NCBI GenBank assembly: GCA_016630905.1
Contig: WBMQ01000013.1
Location: 62,001-126,000, forward strand
DNA length: 64,000 nucleotides
Direction of reading: 5' to 3'
Source of the DNA: Capillidium heterosporum
Taxonomy: Eukaryota; Entomophthoromycota; Entomophthoromycetes; Entomophthorales; Capillidiaceae
Shown: positions 40,077 to 54,142 of the stretch, piece after piece
Position numbering within the stretch: position 1 is the stretch's first letter
Layout of the letters: each line of letters starts with the position of its first letter
Notes under the pieces: model-generated
Seen by the model: only the letters and a program-made list of their open reading frames with translations
Databases searched by the model: none
What the model was told of the DNA's origin: nothing
Program-made: the position numbers and the translations under genes

Positions 40077-43000
40077 TTAAACGGTAGTAATAGCAACACC
40101 ATGCTGTGAGAACTTGTGGTATGTAGTCTCCGACTTGACTTTGACGGTAAACAGCAACTCACTACGGTCTCCATTCAAGTATACAGGTAAGGCGATCTTA
40201 CCCAAATCCTGGTTCCTGTCGTACGTATCTAGTTTCACATTAACCCAAGTCAAAGTAGTATGGGACATCTTCAACTTGGCAGAAGTGGGCGTCAATTTCA
40301 ACAGCTGCTGCTCGGTATCGATGTCGGCACCTTCGAGAATGAGGTTGTTGATAATAAAACCGTCGCTAGAGGCTTTTTTGTTCAACTCGACTTGCAACTG
40401 CAAATCCTCAAGAGACCAGTTGTGCTTCTGGGCGGCAACTTGACGGGTGGCTGTTATATAGGCTTCGGGGATAAATAAGCCACCTAACCACACTTCAACC
40501 TTGGAAAAGTCGGTATCAAGGCCGAGGTCGTTGACCGATTGCAGCTGGACAAGACGCTTACGGAAATCAAGGACCCACAAAGAGACAGAGGAAGCCTTAG
40601 GGACTTTGTACTTGCGCCAGTGGTTGGGGATAAGGCCCTTGTTCAACGAATCCATGAGGAGACGTAGGTGGTTGGTTTGCTTCAACTCACCACTGCAAAC
40701 CTGGCCTATAGACTTGAGGTCCTGACGTACGGTGGATAGGAGCTTGGAACCGATGATATTTTCACGATCAAAGACACGGAACAAGGGGTCGGTAGACGAG
40801 GTTGGTGTACGTGGCAGCGGGGAAAGCTTCTCAGGTAAGGTTTTCAACCAGGAGTCGGCGATTTGAGCTAAGCTACGCATCCAAGCTGGGATTTGGTTGG
40901 CAGTCTGTTGGGCATCCTGCTTCTGGGAAACGTCGGTAGGTTCTTCAATGTCATCGTCGACTATGGACTTCATACGGCGCACTTTGTTGATGAAGGTCTG
41001 TCCCTTTTGAGTCAGTAGAACCTTCTGAGCGTTGCTGGGTAGCCCTAACCAGCTGGGAGGTTCAGTATCAGGTAAGGTGTTGCACCACTGAATGAAGCTC
41101 TCCAACTTGCTGCTGTCGGGTATGGAAAGGCCATTTTGACCGTCGGCGGTGGGAGGTACAAGGTTGAAATTGAGCTCGTAGGATTCGGCTGTAAACAAGG
41201 TTTCTACAAAGGAGTCAAGGAGCTTCTGATCAAACTCGTTATCAATCTTACCACCGTAGACCGATTGGGCTAGTAAAGTACGGATGGCATCCCAGGGGAT
41301 CTTTTCGGGAGAGAGGTTGGATCGACCTTTAGCTACACTGTCCAGCCAGATGTCCAAGGTCGAGAGACCGCAGGTTAAGTCGGCGTCATTAAACTCGTAG
41401 AGTTTGGACCAACCTAATGGGACGTAACGCAAGCGTTCCTGGACTACGGCATGCAACCAAGCGAGTAGGAAATGCAGTCGAACGCGTTCTACAGGGCCTT
41501 CGGCAAATCGAGATGCTGGTATAGCCTTCAAAGACTCAGTCAGGTTAGCCTTGATACCCGGTGGAGGTTCGAAGAGCAGTACTCGCGACATTCTCAGCAG
41601 GTTGACTGGAACTTTAGGGTTGGTCTCCATGGTAAGGAACAAACGGAAGTTCTTGTGGGGTTTGAGAGAGTGAAGTTTCTTCTCGAGTTGACCCAACCAG
41701 GATGGAGCTAAGTGGACATTCTTCAACAAGACCCAGGAACCGTTCTTGCTGGAAGAAGCTATGGCCTGGTCAGCAAGCGTAAAGCCTTCAGCTGATCCCA
41801 TGGCTACAGAGGTACATCTTACGCTGGTTTCGGAAGCCAACTTGTCGACACGGTAACTGGCATCATAACCAGGTACTGAACATAAAGCAATTGGGGTGGT
41901 GCATTGGACTTCTTCTAAAGTCAAATTCTTGAAGTCCAAGTCGACCTGACTAAAGATCTTAGGGCCAAAGACCTGCTCTACGAAAGCCAAGGAGCTGGAT
42001 ATAAGTTGGTCAGGGTGAACGCATTTAACTACCAGTAGCTTCTTGAAGGCGGCCGCAACTGCATTATCAGACTCATTATTGGACCATGATTTGGGTACCT
42101 GGCTGAGGTCGCCGTTGAACTCATGGACGAACTTCTGCCACGATTCATAGTCGTTGGAGATGTGGACCGGGAGCTCAGAGAAAGCAGGCAAGTGTTGGAG
42201 CTGGTTCAAGTTCTTGAGTACCTCTTCGTCTTCAAACAGATCCTGGGGGAAGCCTCCGCTGCCGGCATCGATTTCGAGAATCTCATTGGATCCGGTGAAG
42301 AAGTTGTAGTCCTGCTCACTGACAACATCGGGTAGACCTTTGACGGCGATATGGGCGAGCAAGCTAGCAAAGGTGACGTGGTCCTCATGGAGTAAAGTCA
42401 GTGAAACTCTTCGGAAGGTTTCTACAAACAGATCTTTACTCAGGATATCCAGCCGTTTGGTCTGGTCGGTTACTCCTTGTAGATTCAAATTCTTCTCACT
42501 GAGTACATGGTTGAAGATATCATAGAAGAAATCCAGCGAGAACTGGTAAAAGTGGTGGATCATGTTCAACTGGTCCATGATGAAGAAGATGGAAGAGCAA
42601 GCTTGAGCCAAGGGTGTGAAGGCAGCAGTTACAGCTTCCACTTCCTGAATGATGGTGTCCGTCTCCTCAACCTTTTTAGTTACTTCGGCAGCTTCACGCT
42701 TCAACGTCTCCAAAGTGTCAATCACCGTATCGTCATCCAAGATGTTACCCTTACTCTCACTCAAAGCTTGCAACAATGACTTTTCTAGATGTCTTAGACG
42801 TAGCCTAAACTCTCCTTGAAGCTTGATCAGATCGGTACGTTTACGGTCGGTCTCTGGCGATTCTACCTTGAGTACCTTATTCAGACATTGAGTCTGTAAG
42901 GAACCACGGGTGACCGTAAAGTTGACAAAAGTTACTCGAGAGCATACGTCAGGTGGGAAGTTTACCGATGGGTCTCGCGTAGATAAGAAGAGAGTGAACG

Positions 43001-46000
43001 ACGGTGAGAAATCGATGTCTTGACCGCCTAATCGAATTAGAACACGTCCACCGGTCCTACGCAGCTCCCGATTGAGTACGGGGTTCAGGATAGGATCCAA
43101 ATTCTCGACATCTTGGATGAGTAACGGGTTGCCGAAACGTAGAGCCGACTCCAGGTTCTTAAGGAAGGAATCATCCAAGAAGGAGGTTATGGTAATCTTA
43201 CGGTCCTTGTACTCGTTGGCCAAGAAGGCGGCGGCTTGGCCAGAGGGATCGATGATGAGGGGGTATCGGTTAAAGCGCTTGATCATGATCGCATTTTCGA
43301 TACAGAGGTCATCAGCTGGCAATGAGTTGGCCTGCCAGGCGAGTCTTTCATCGGCAGTAGAAAGATATTCTGTCAATGAAATCTCTTGTTTGAACTGGAT
43401 ATCGGATCGGATCAAATGGGTTGTCCATTTGCCAAATAATAATTCACGGTACTGTTGGTCAAAGTAACCACCGTAAGCTAAATAGGCGGCAGATAAAAGA
43501 CAGTCACCAACAATAGTGCCCATTTGCGTTTCAAAGGAATGGCTTGAAAGCTCCCATCTCGATTTCTCAGAAGATAGCGAGTCGAGTAAAGTAACAGATC
43601 GGTTTACCTTGGATTTTACACGCTCCATCTCCCCCTTGATAGCTTGGACTTGAGAAATTAATATAGCATACTCTTCTTTGTAGGTGGCGATGGAACTTTC
43701 CAATTCGTTGATCATGCTTTCAATACTGGCAGCTTGTTTCTGGGTATCCTCAGCTGAAGTCTTGAGGTCTTCGACCTCCTGTCGAAGTGGTCCTACCTTC
43801 TCTAAAATAGCCGAGTAGTTGACTTGCGCAATGGCCCACTGAACTAAAGGTCCACAGGCCTTGGAGGCTCGGTTGATAGCTTCGAAGTTGTAATTGGGGT
43901 TGCTCAAATACTCTTTCTTCATCTTGTCTCGGATGGCTCGCGTCAACTTGGCTTCGGTGGAGTAGGTTTCGATACTGGAGATGAAGTCGTCCCTACGGAG
44001 GATACCTTGTACTGATTTCCATGAGTCAATCTTGTGGCCGAGTAAGATGCATACCGACTCCATGGCAATTTTGACGGGAGCTGGTGGGTTAGCCATGGAA
44101 CGTACTTCAGTCAGATGTTGCTTCTTGATATTACGGACCGATTTCTGAGCTTCGATGACGGCTGGTTCGGCGTTGGAAAGGTCGTCCATGACGATGGCCG
44201 TACGTTCAGCAATCGCCTTGTTCTTGATCTCGAGTTCAGCCTGGATCTTAATAGAATCTTCTTTCTTGTGTTCGGCTTCCTGTTGGTCGGCTACCATCTT
44301 CTTGAGCTTCTCGTTGGCTTCCAGGTTCTTCTCATTAAGCTCTCGTTCCTTGATACTTAAACTAGCGCGTAAATCTTCGACCTGGACTACGGTATCTCTT
44401 AGCTTATCTAAACCGATGTTGAGATGGCGTTGCTGTTCCTCCAAGTCTTCACGTTTCTCGTTGTGTAGCTTGACGTAGTGGTTGATGAAGTCGAGGTAAT
44501 GTCTTGGGGTGACATGGTTATAACGACCTTGACGTTTAGAGAGCTTGGCATTGACATCATACAAGGTCATGTGGACGTAGACAAAGGCGTTGACAACAGC
44601 ATCTCTATGTTGAGGAGGCATCTGCAAGTCTCTATAGGCGACTTGGATCTCAGAGGGAGCGTTGTAGGTGTTCAAGTCGAGATCCAAACTATCAGAGAAT
44701 TCTCTACCTACCTGGAAGAAGGCCTGATCGGACCAGTCTCCGAACCAATCCAAGACACATCTGTTGAACAAGGCAGGAGACGTAGCGGCCTTGGATCCTA
44801 AACCGCCTTCTGGAGGATTCATTGTAAAGACAACGTGTAGGTTTTTCATAACCTGCTGCGTGAACCACTTGTAGAGTTCATCACCAGAATCCAGCATTAG
44901 CCCCTCACGCTGAGCAGCCTCTTTGCACTGGTTCATCAGGGCTGAATATTCATCCCCTTCGAAGAGACCGGGTACTTCGGCATTGGCGAGCAACGTGTTC
45001 ATGCGTTCCAAGAACCCAGAGTCCAAGACGTTGGATTCATCCATGATGAAGCAGATCTTCTCACCTTTGGTACCGGCCCTACGTAAAACGGTTCTCAAGT
45101 CATCATCGAAATCTTCACCGGTGTATTTGTTGTGGGCTTTGATCTGGAAGACACTTAGACCATTCATCCAGGCTACAAATCTGGAAAGTGTTGTCTTACC
45201 TGAGCCACTTACACCAATAAGCAGCAAATGCCCTTGCATCTGACGGAAGACACGGTCGATACGTAAGACGTGATCTAAAACGTCGTTGAACAATACGAGT
45301 GGGACATCCAATTCTTCCTCGTAGAAGATCTTCAATCGAGCTTGTGTGTATTCCCTCAACTCTTCTCTAGATATGGGTGAGTAATTCTTGGTTAACCAGT
45401 TGGAGAATAGGATGGGTCGGGATAGAGCTTCAATTCTATCCAAGTTGGGGAAGTGACGTAGCGCAATTTCATCGATGATGTCGTCGGTCCATTTGCGTTC
45501 CTCCTCAGTAACTAGACGGTCTTGGAATAGACGCAAAGCTTCGTGGGCCCAGATTCTTACCAAACCTTCGACAGTCAAGGATTCCAAAGGCTTGATAGCT
45601 TCGTATATACCACGCATCCACCTCGTCAATTCACGTGGAGAGTAGATGTAATGAGCCTGCATATCGGGAGTAAAGTGTTTTTGTGAAGCTAGGTACAAAT
45701 CGACCATGGCCGAAGTGAGAGCTTCGGCGTAGCCTTTAAGTTCGCCTACAATCTTCAACATAGCTCTGGAGAAGGTCGAGTAGATTTGGTTCAAAGACAG
45801 TTCTCCAGGGTAGTCGACCATAACAAGTGGAGCGTGACGTAAGAAACGGTGGCTTAGAGGTACACGACCAGGGTCGGTAGGTGGGTTACAGGCACCTACG
45901 AACTGGATGCGTTCCAAAGTTACCCAAGACTTGTCGGTTGTACGCCAGTAACCTCCATGTTCGATGAGTTGACGTAGGAAGGATATAACGCGTTGGGTAC

Positions 46001-49000
46001 CGTACTTATCGGTGGCGGGTAGATTGATCTCGTCACAGAAAACTACCAACCAACGGCCGATCATAGTTGGGGATAGAATAACCCCGTTGGGGGTCTTACG
46101 GTACTCACAGTATTGTTCGAAAGTCTTCATGATGAGCTCAGGAGTCGTAGCCGATGAGAAATTGAGACCAACCACCTCCATGTCGGGTAGTTTGCGTAGG
46201 GCGCTGAACAGAGTCATCGTCTTACCAGAACCGGGAGGACCACACAACATCAAAGGCTTGTGCTCAGAGAGCCAGGAGTACAGAACTTCCTCGTGACGTA
46301 CCGTATCTACAGTAGGGATAACAACATCAGCTTCGGCGACGGTATGGGTTTCGATTTCGATAGTAGGTACTCGCGTCTGCCAGGAAACCCAATCTCCTTC
46401 TGGGATGGAGACGTCGTAGTCGATTATCGAGGCACCTGGCTCACTTGGTGGAAGATCGATGGTGGTAATTCCGCGTACAAAATCGCCGAGTTGGGCTCTA
46501 AAGTCGAGCTTGGCATCACCAGAGAAAGACCACACCAAGGATAGAATAAGCTTGCGTTGCAAGTAGTTCTCCAAGGCGTCTGTTGCCATCGTGTAATCAG
46601 TGTTCTGGGTGTTGAATTCGACGACATTACGAACTACTTTGTTCAATAGCGAGAATAAGGTAGTCAAAACACGCATCCTTGTGAAATCCATAATGTGAAC
46701 CAAGGTTGCAGCATAGTCCAAAGTTTTGGTAACTAGACCGTCTGGGGTGAAGAAGGGCTGCAATACGGTGGCACACTGCTGTTGGGTTGTCAAAGCTAAG
46801 GATTCCCCATTGATGCCTTTGACTTGGGAAACTTCATCTTCGGGTTCGGAAAGTAAGTTCATCTTAAGGCCGTTGAGGTAGCGCTGGTAGAGCATGTGTA
46901 AGGAGACAACGTCGTCACTATACCATACCATACCACATCGAGAGACAGTAGCCAAGGTAGCCTGCTTCAAATCTTCGACTTCGAACATGATTCGTACGTT
47001 GGGAGGAAGACCTAGACGTTCACCGTTGGGCAAGGTTAATAACCGGTTGTCATCGAGGACGGAATTCAAATTTTCAACCCATTCAGGATCGACATCACCA
47101 TCGAATATAATCCAATGGCGCTTCGAAGATTCACCTCTTACGTTATCCAAAATCTTTCGCAAAATGTGGGTAAAGAGACCGTCGGTCCATTCTCTAGTTG
47201 TCTGATCCAAGGAGCCGTACAGGGCTTCTTTAGACATGGCTTTGGGGTCGATTACGTAGGATACACCTTCGACGCCGTCAACCCGTTCCATAGCGGCTAG
47301 CAAAGTACGCCAAGCTACCGACTTACCGGTGCCGGAGGGACCTACCATCATGAGACCGTGGTGGATGTTTTGGATTTGGTAGAGCTGGATCACTTTGTCC
47401 AACCAAATTTCTTCGACAACAAGGTTGAGTTCGATACATACTTTGTGAATTTCGGCCTTGAGGGCATCTAGATCAACTGGGGCGTAGTCGACGCCAGGGA
47501 AGACGTCAGTCATCAGACTTCTCAACAGTGGGATATCATCGGAGACCAATTTGGGCATGAGAGTTTCTCTTACACTCTGTATCAAAATCTCCTGTTCGGG
47601 TAGGCCTTCGGAGACGCTATCCAAACTTTCTACACCGCTACCTTACTTATAAGCTCGCGGACTTTCTGCAACCTCGCTCGCTTCAAGTTACCAGCACTGA
47701 CTAGCACCGACTTGAGAGCACGAAGACCAAAGTCGTAGTGGGACTGAGGGGAAAGCTGTTCGGCACATAAAACAAAGAGGGGTACAACCTTGGAGGCCAA
47801 AAGTTCGGCGGTTCGGAAGCCTTGCGAGTACAGCATGACCTGGGCGATAAGTTCACGGTCTGGCTTGGTCATGGCCATTGATCTAAACAGCTTCTTCAAA
47901 TTGTCGGGTAAGTTGGATCGACCAGCATAGCCTGGATTCATGGTGATGAAGATACCGGTATCTCCATGAATCTTGACATTCTTACCTACTAAATCGATAG
48001 TCTGCTGTGGGTTAGTCTGTAGACCTTTCAAGCCCAATTGAATAGTCTGAATCTGCTGCGAAACCGCCGACAGAATCTTCTCCTCCAGACGGTTGAACTC
48101 GTCGAAGCAACCCCAGGCTCCGACCTGACACAGACCTACGAAGATACGACCCATGGCCTGGAAATCAAAGTTTTCGTCACAGCAGAAGACTAGGACGAAA
48201 CGGCCGAGCTGGACACCTAGAGCTTTTACCGATTCCGTCTTACCGGTACCGGCTGGTCCAAAGGGTGAACCTCCTAATCTTCCTTCTAAAGCTTGGGTCA
48301 AAGTGAGATAACATCTATCGGTCAATGGAGTCTGAACTAAACGGTCGGGGACACCGAGGTACTCGTAACCGTACAGGAAGCTGGCGTTAGCCATGTTGAT
48401 AGTAAGTCGGTTGAGGGGATCGGCGACTGCTTTGTTGAAATAGAAGCGCATCTGGTATAGCCAGTTGAAGTCAGTGGCTACTACTACCTTGTTCTTGATC
48501 AACAGTCGGATTACATCACGCTGGTGTACGAGTTCGGTAATTAAGTGTTCACACTTGCGTCGTTGGGTAACTTCCAAATTGGTAAGAACCGCATCAGCTA
48601 AGGCTTTCAAGCCCCGTTCGACTAGGGAAGAGGGGAAGTCAAAGTGGGTGAGGTCAGAAGTGGAGCCGTTGGCCTTGATGAAAGCTGTTTCGATGGATTG
48701 CGTCCAGATGGCTTGGGCTGCTAATACGACCAGTTGGGCTGGGTACTTTGCGATCCAGGCCATAAATTTATCGATGTTGAGCTCGTCGGCCAAATAGATC
48801 TGACTCAGTTCTTCAATAGAATCACTTAAAAGGACAGCAAGGGAAACCTTCATTTCCTTCTCGATCATGGTCAGCCAGTCATTGATGCGGGGATGGTCCT
48901 TGATAACGATGGGGTTCTTGAACTGAACTTCTTCACCGTCCTTGGAGGCCATACCTTGGATGATGGTCGTATCCTCGTTCAGTAGGATGTTGGATATCCC

Positions 49001-52000
49001 AGCAAACATCTTCTTGAAATGCTTTTGAATTCGCAGGATGTCTTTACTGTTACCGATGATCTCTAAAAGATCTTCATCACCTACAAAGTAGAATCTAGGG
49101 AAGGAGGAACGTTCCTTCTCCAAATACTCACCTAAAGCTTTTTGAATCTTGCTCAAGAGTTCCTTGAGACGCTCTAACGACTTTTGGATGTTAGGGATGT
49201 TCAGGACGTCGAGGACATAGGGAGACTTATTGACCTTCTTCATGGCAGAGTGGAACTCGGCGTTGATGTTTTGGAATCGGGAGGTTTCAATTGGAAGTAG
49301 ATGTTTGATATCAGCACTCCCCGAGAAAATACCTTCCAAGTAGACCCACTGACGTTGTACATCAATCCACACATCGAAGAACAGTACGTAAATCCTATTG
49401 AGTTTATCTTCCCAACTACTAGCCTCCTCTTCAAATACCTTGTAGTAGGGAGACATCTTCATGGCGGTTAACGCATTCAAATTTTCGGAGCACTTGGTCA
49501 TCATGTCGTCCCATCCTTTGATCAGACGTACTTTGTTCTGGTAGTTGACAAGTTCGATGGCGTAGTTGGACCAGGTCTCCTTGACGTTTCGAATGAACTC
49601 TTCTAGTGCCATTTCACCTTGAGCTACCGTTATAACTTCGCGTACAGCAACCTCATTGACGTTCAAATCCAAATCCCACAGATTCCCAAGGGTCATCTCT
49701 AGGTAGAGGATCTTGCCTTCGCAGCGAAGTTGCTTGAAAAGCTGCTTCCAGTGGCGTTCACGTAGTGCTTCCGACTTCAGTTCGACGAGGAGACTGTTGA
49801 TCTTGATATAATCATACAATGTCTGTAGAACATACTCATAAGCTGAATATTGACGCATACGGGCAGGCAGGGATCGCGTATTCTCGATGAACTGGTCAAG
49901 CTGGGATCTTATTTTTCTGGGGATGACGGAAGCCCAAGTCAGATCTCTAAGTTCGTTGATGGAGGACCAAATGGTGGATAGAGCCGACCATACCGACTTC
50001 AGGTCCTTAACTTCCTCAAGCACTGGCACTAATCTGTCGTCGATGGTAGCATCGAGGCGTAAAGCAACTTTGGCAGCACATACCTGATCGTAATCGTGCT
50101 TGAGTCGAGTAAGTCGTCCTTCAAAAATATTGAGAGTATTGATGGCGATATCAGGCTTTAAACGTCCACTGACCGGCTTATCCTTAGCCCATTCGGTTAC
50201 TAAGGCTGTAATCTTATCCTCGACAATCTTGTCCTGCTCGACAATCTTCATTTGTAAACTGGCAAGCTGGTCCTGGATCGAGCTGTTCTTCCTGGTTAAG
50301 ATTTCGTTGAAGGCACTCCACTCTCCTTCTACCTGGTCGACGTAGAGCCAGTCGCTAGGGAACTGGTATCTCTGGCGCTCTAAAGTCTTTTGACCCTGTC
50401 GGAATAATTCGATATCCTTGTTCCATTTCTCAACTTTCTGTTTCAAGTCTTGAACAAAGGTGATGAAGGTAACGGTTTCAGTAGTTGAGTTGGTTTCCAA
50501 GGAAAAGTGCTCCAACTCCACCCTGGACTTGGATACGGCAACGTTGAACTCGCGCATCCCATTACCTAACTTGATACCAAATTCCTTCAGAATTTCCTTC
50601 TGCCAGGAGTCGTATTTGGCGTTGACTTTACTCTGCACGTGCTCATAATCGACAATGGCGGGCCCAAACTTCTTTTCAGACTCTGAGTTGTCGAAAGTGG
50701 ATCTTGCCTTCTTGATTTCAGTTAAAATCTGTTGCCACTTGAAAAGATCTTCACCGAGTCGGTTGTAGATCAGTTCTGGTTCAAGGTCCCAGAGAGATTG
50801 ATATTGGAGCCAGATCTTGACGTAATCAGAAACTTCCTTGATCTTGTCTTCGATACTCTGATAGGCGAAATCTAACGAGTTGTCGTCCAAAACTGTCAAG
50901 ATGGACATGTAGGTGAGATCGCGTGGATCCTCATCATCGTGGCCTAACCCAAGTTCATAACGTGAGCTCTGTAATTTGGGAAGGGAGCAGATGGTGGAAA
51001 GCCACTCGTGTAGTTGGCTGTACCAGCTGGCACGTGCCTGTTCAACTGGCGGGTCGAGGTACATGATCTGGTTACGAAGCAAGATTTCGTGGACCAAGAC
51101 CTGGATTTTGGGCTTGTACTCATCTTTAGCTTCAGCATTAATCTCTTCAGAGTTCTGTTTATCACCAAAGCGACGACGCACCTTCTTGGAAGACTTTAAA
51201 TCGGTTTGGGCGACGGCAGATGTATCTTGTTCCCCTTCCAGGAAACTAGCTGTCCAAGCCTTGATGGCTTTCTGCAGACGTTGCTTTAGGACCTCAATGA
51301 CCTGGGTGTCCAAGTAACTGACCCACTGGTCCAAATTGGAGTAGGATTCGAAGTTGAGCTGGTCGATGTGCTTCTGAATCTGATTGAGGTGAGTGGTGAA
51401 GTCTTCACGCTTGAAAGGACAGGTCTGCAATGACTTCATTATAGTCTTAATCTCCTCATTGACCATGAGTACTGAATCCATCTTGGTTTGGAAGGTGTTG
51501 ACCAGAGTGAAAAACTCTTGGATGAAATCCAAATGCCGAGATTCTGATAAACCGAGATCGTTATTTGAGAAAGTGGTACGGCTGTCGTACTGGCTTACCA
51601 GGTAATCCCACCGAAGCGCAATTCCACGGGTAATGAGATCTTGGACATCCTTATAGTAGCTGGCGACCAACATAGCCACTTCAGGGTGAGCTTGGACCTG
51701 GTTGACAACCTGACTATAGGTACGAACTGATTCGATCAGACTTACAGCAAAAGGATAAATTCGCTTAACATCCTTAGCCAAGTTCCGGATCGTGTGGGGG
51801 ACCTGGAACCCAAGCCACAGTAAGTTACGCACTTCCTTGAACAGGGTGATGATCTGGTTGTCAAAGTTGATGCTAAGCTGGAATTGGTTGTTTTGAGCAC
51901 GGTTGCGAGTGACGGCAAAAATATTGCCGGCAATCTTTTGGTCTCGGGTGCTGATCTCTTCGGCCCATAGAATAAAGATCTGTCGTGTATCCAATTTCTT

Positions 52001-54142
52001 ACGGAAACTACTGCTTTCAGCCTCGAGCTTCTGACCGTCAGCGTACATCTCCCAACCCTTACCTAAGACATCTTCGACGCGCTTCATGTACATCGACAGC
52101 TGACGTTCAATCTGCTTTACCCAGATAATCGTACCAGATATGGGCGGAATATCACGCAATTGACTCATATGATGAGCCTGAGAATTGCGATACTGGATCT
52201 TGAATTTTTCGTGCAAACCTTGGATATCCTTTTTCACGCTGTCGATAAGCTGGGTTTGGTATTCCTGGATGGCACCACGGATTTTGGGACGAACAAACAG
52301 AGCGTTGAACTTTGAAAAAACTCGGAACATCTCATTGGCATTTTTGGCGGCACCAAGACGGTCTCGAAGTTTAATAATGATTTGATTTTCGACTCGAGAT
52401 ACACGTTCATTGTAAACGGCTTCAGCAGCAATCCAGATTTCCGTACCATCGGGCGATATGTCGAGGACGTCAATATGCTTGACATTCTCGTAGGCATGCT
52501 TGACTTCTTCGACAGCGTTGAGATCACTTACTGAAGCTTCTTCACTACCATCACCAATAGTTAGCTTGGATGTAGGGCGGGCCATCACTTTGACAATAGT
52601 ACTTTGAAGCTGGTCATGCTGCTTACGGAAAAGTTGAATGAAAGCGATACGTTCTTGGAGTTTAAGATGAGCAGGCTCCAATTTGAGGTAAAAGAACTTT
52701 TCACCACGCTTCCTGGTAAGGTCACGGGCAAGCGTCGTAAACTCACGAGCTAGATCTTCCCAGGTACTGAAAAGGCGCTCCACATTCTTCATTATACCGT
52801 CGAAATCGGTGTAATCGATCAACATAAGTCTACGAGTCCCAAGGATCTTTAGTAGCTGCTCAGTCAAGTCTCTAGAAATGGCTTCGACGAACGGAATCGA
52901 GCGGCGCACGGGATAAATCGAGTTCTTGAGTTTCTTGTGCAGATGGGTGTGGACTTGGATCAAGGCATCAGTAAGACGATCGACATCCGTAGCAGATAAC
53001 AGATCGTTGATTGGGAAATCCTTCATGACTTGGTTGTATTTGATTACCTTGTCGGTTGCTTCTTGATGGCCAGTGTCGGAGTGGAACGAGACAGTGGCGT
53101 GGAAGCGTTTGGCGTGCTTTAAAATCTCGAGGGTAAGGACAATTTCATCACTACGAAGCTGCTGATCCACCTTCTCTAGCGCACGTTCCATACTGAGCCA
53201 AAAGTTGATTTCCTGTAAAGCCGATCCGGTTGAAGGATCTCTCGTAAGTTTAGTCACCTTTTGAATCTCTTTAATCCACCGGTTAACGTCGCTCTGTAAC
53301 TTGTTCAAGAAACTAGAGTCTCCTAACAGCTTGCTCTCTACAGCTTCAACTGAAACTCTCTGGCCTCTCATGCGGCAATCCTCGACAGCCTTCTGGACGG
53401 CTGGATGAATAGTGAGTGAAATTTCAGGTATTTCAACGTTCTGTTGGAGGTGTAAGAGAGAAAGTTCCAACTCGGCAAACTTTTTTTTGGCTGCAGGTAT
53501 GCCCATATTTAATGAGCTATCGTCCCTCTTATTTCCTGCCGTTTCACTCAAATTGGAACCCTTGGAGCTGGTAAATGAATTGAAGTAAGGACTTACAGCG
53601 TGGTGGATATAGGCGTGTAGTGCTTCATAGGGAGTAGATGAGTCGGCTGCTGGACCCGGGAGATTGATAAGTTGAATTTGGCTCTGCAAGGATCTTGTGC
53701 TATCCAATACTGGCGCTCGTTTTATTAAAGCTAAAGAAGATACTACTGATGGTTGGTACACAACTTCTGATTTCACCGAGTATAGGAAAATGGTATTCTC
53801 ATCTAAACAATTGAATTAGTAGTCTGCGGAAAATAATAACTCCGTTAAAATATCCTTACCAGTAGCTTCGATGTTGGATTTTTCTTTTTGTATATACAGT
53901 ACAGGTGTCTGGGGATCGGATGCGAACTTGGTACAGCACTCCAGAGTTTCGGAAAACAGCAAAAGTGAGGCATCCAGGTCGGCTTTATCTGCGTTGAGGG
54001 TCAAGGTCAACAGTTTGGTAACGAAATCTAAAACGAGCTTTGGATCAAAGTCATTGACTTGACTGACACTCGAACTTGGGGGTGCTTCCCTGGGAGAAGT
54101 CTCGAATTCCCCACCAGTGTTGGGGCTCAGTTCTTCTTCCAT
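40077..54142 (-). CDS. DYN1: Cytoplasmic dynein 1 heavy chain, with one frame break
   Basis: The minus-end microtubule motor, about 4660 residues. Exon 1 (53860-54142) begins [15 protein letters not shown] 58-nt intron (53802-53859) joins ...EAT to [17 protein letters not shown]. The long frame 53801-47630 holds the tail, linker and AAA1 with Walker A GPAGTGKT (about 48250) and FDEFNRLEE. The frame 47624-40077 holds AAA2 (GPSGTGKS), AAA3 (GPPGSGKT), AAA4 (GVSGSGKT), the coiled-coil stalk with the microtubule-binding domain, AAA5-6, and the long C-terminal domain with [15 protein letters not shown], absent in budding yeast dynein. The two frames meet at 47625-47645, in the poorly conserved AAA1-AAA2 connector, with a -1 change. 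Removing a 17-nt GTAAGG...GTGTAG segment there restores one frame ([11 protein letters not shown]). A sequence error or programmed shift is also possible. One gene, not two, since each half completes the other. Confidence 0.95.
47625..47652 (-). other. Frame break or possible 17-nt micro-intron in dynein
   Basis: The minus strand reads ...CTTATAA, then GTAAGGTAGCGGTGTAG, then AAAGTTTGG. The frame upstream ends at the TAG; the frame downstream is offset by -1. The 17-nt GT...AG segment has a canonical donor and the exact length needed to rejoin the frames, but it is far below the 36-100 nt of the other introns here. Confidence 0.5.

Noticed and set aside
47630-47712. A 62-nt intron (GTAACTTGAAG...GGTGTAG) repairing the dynein frame
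   Set aside because: The phase fits and the length is typical, but it would delete the NLKRARLQ stretch conserved in dynein heavy chains and has no branch-site-like sequence. Kept only as an alternative.
40077-53801. Two separate dynein heavy-chain genes, and many plus-strand ORFs of 60-130 codons
   Set aside because: The halves are non-overlapping parts of one motor (tail to AAA1, then AAA2 to C-terminus). The plus-strand frames are shadows of the long coding sequence with no motifs.
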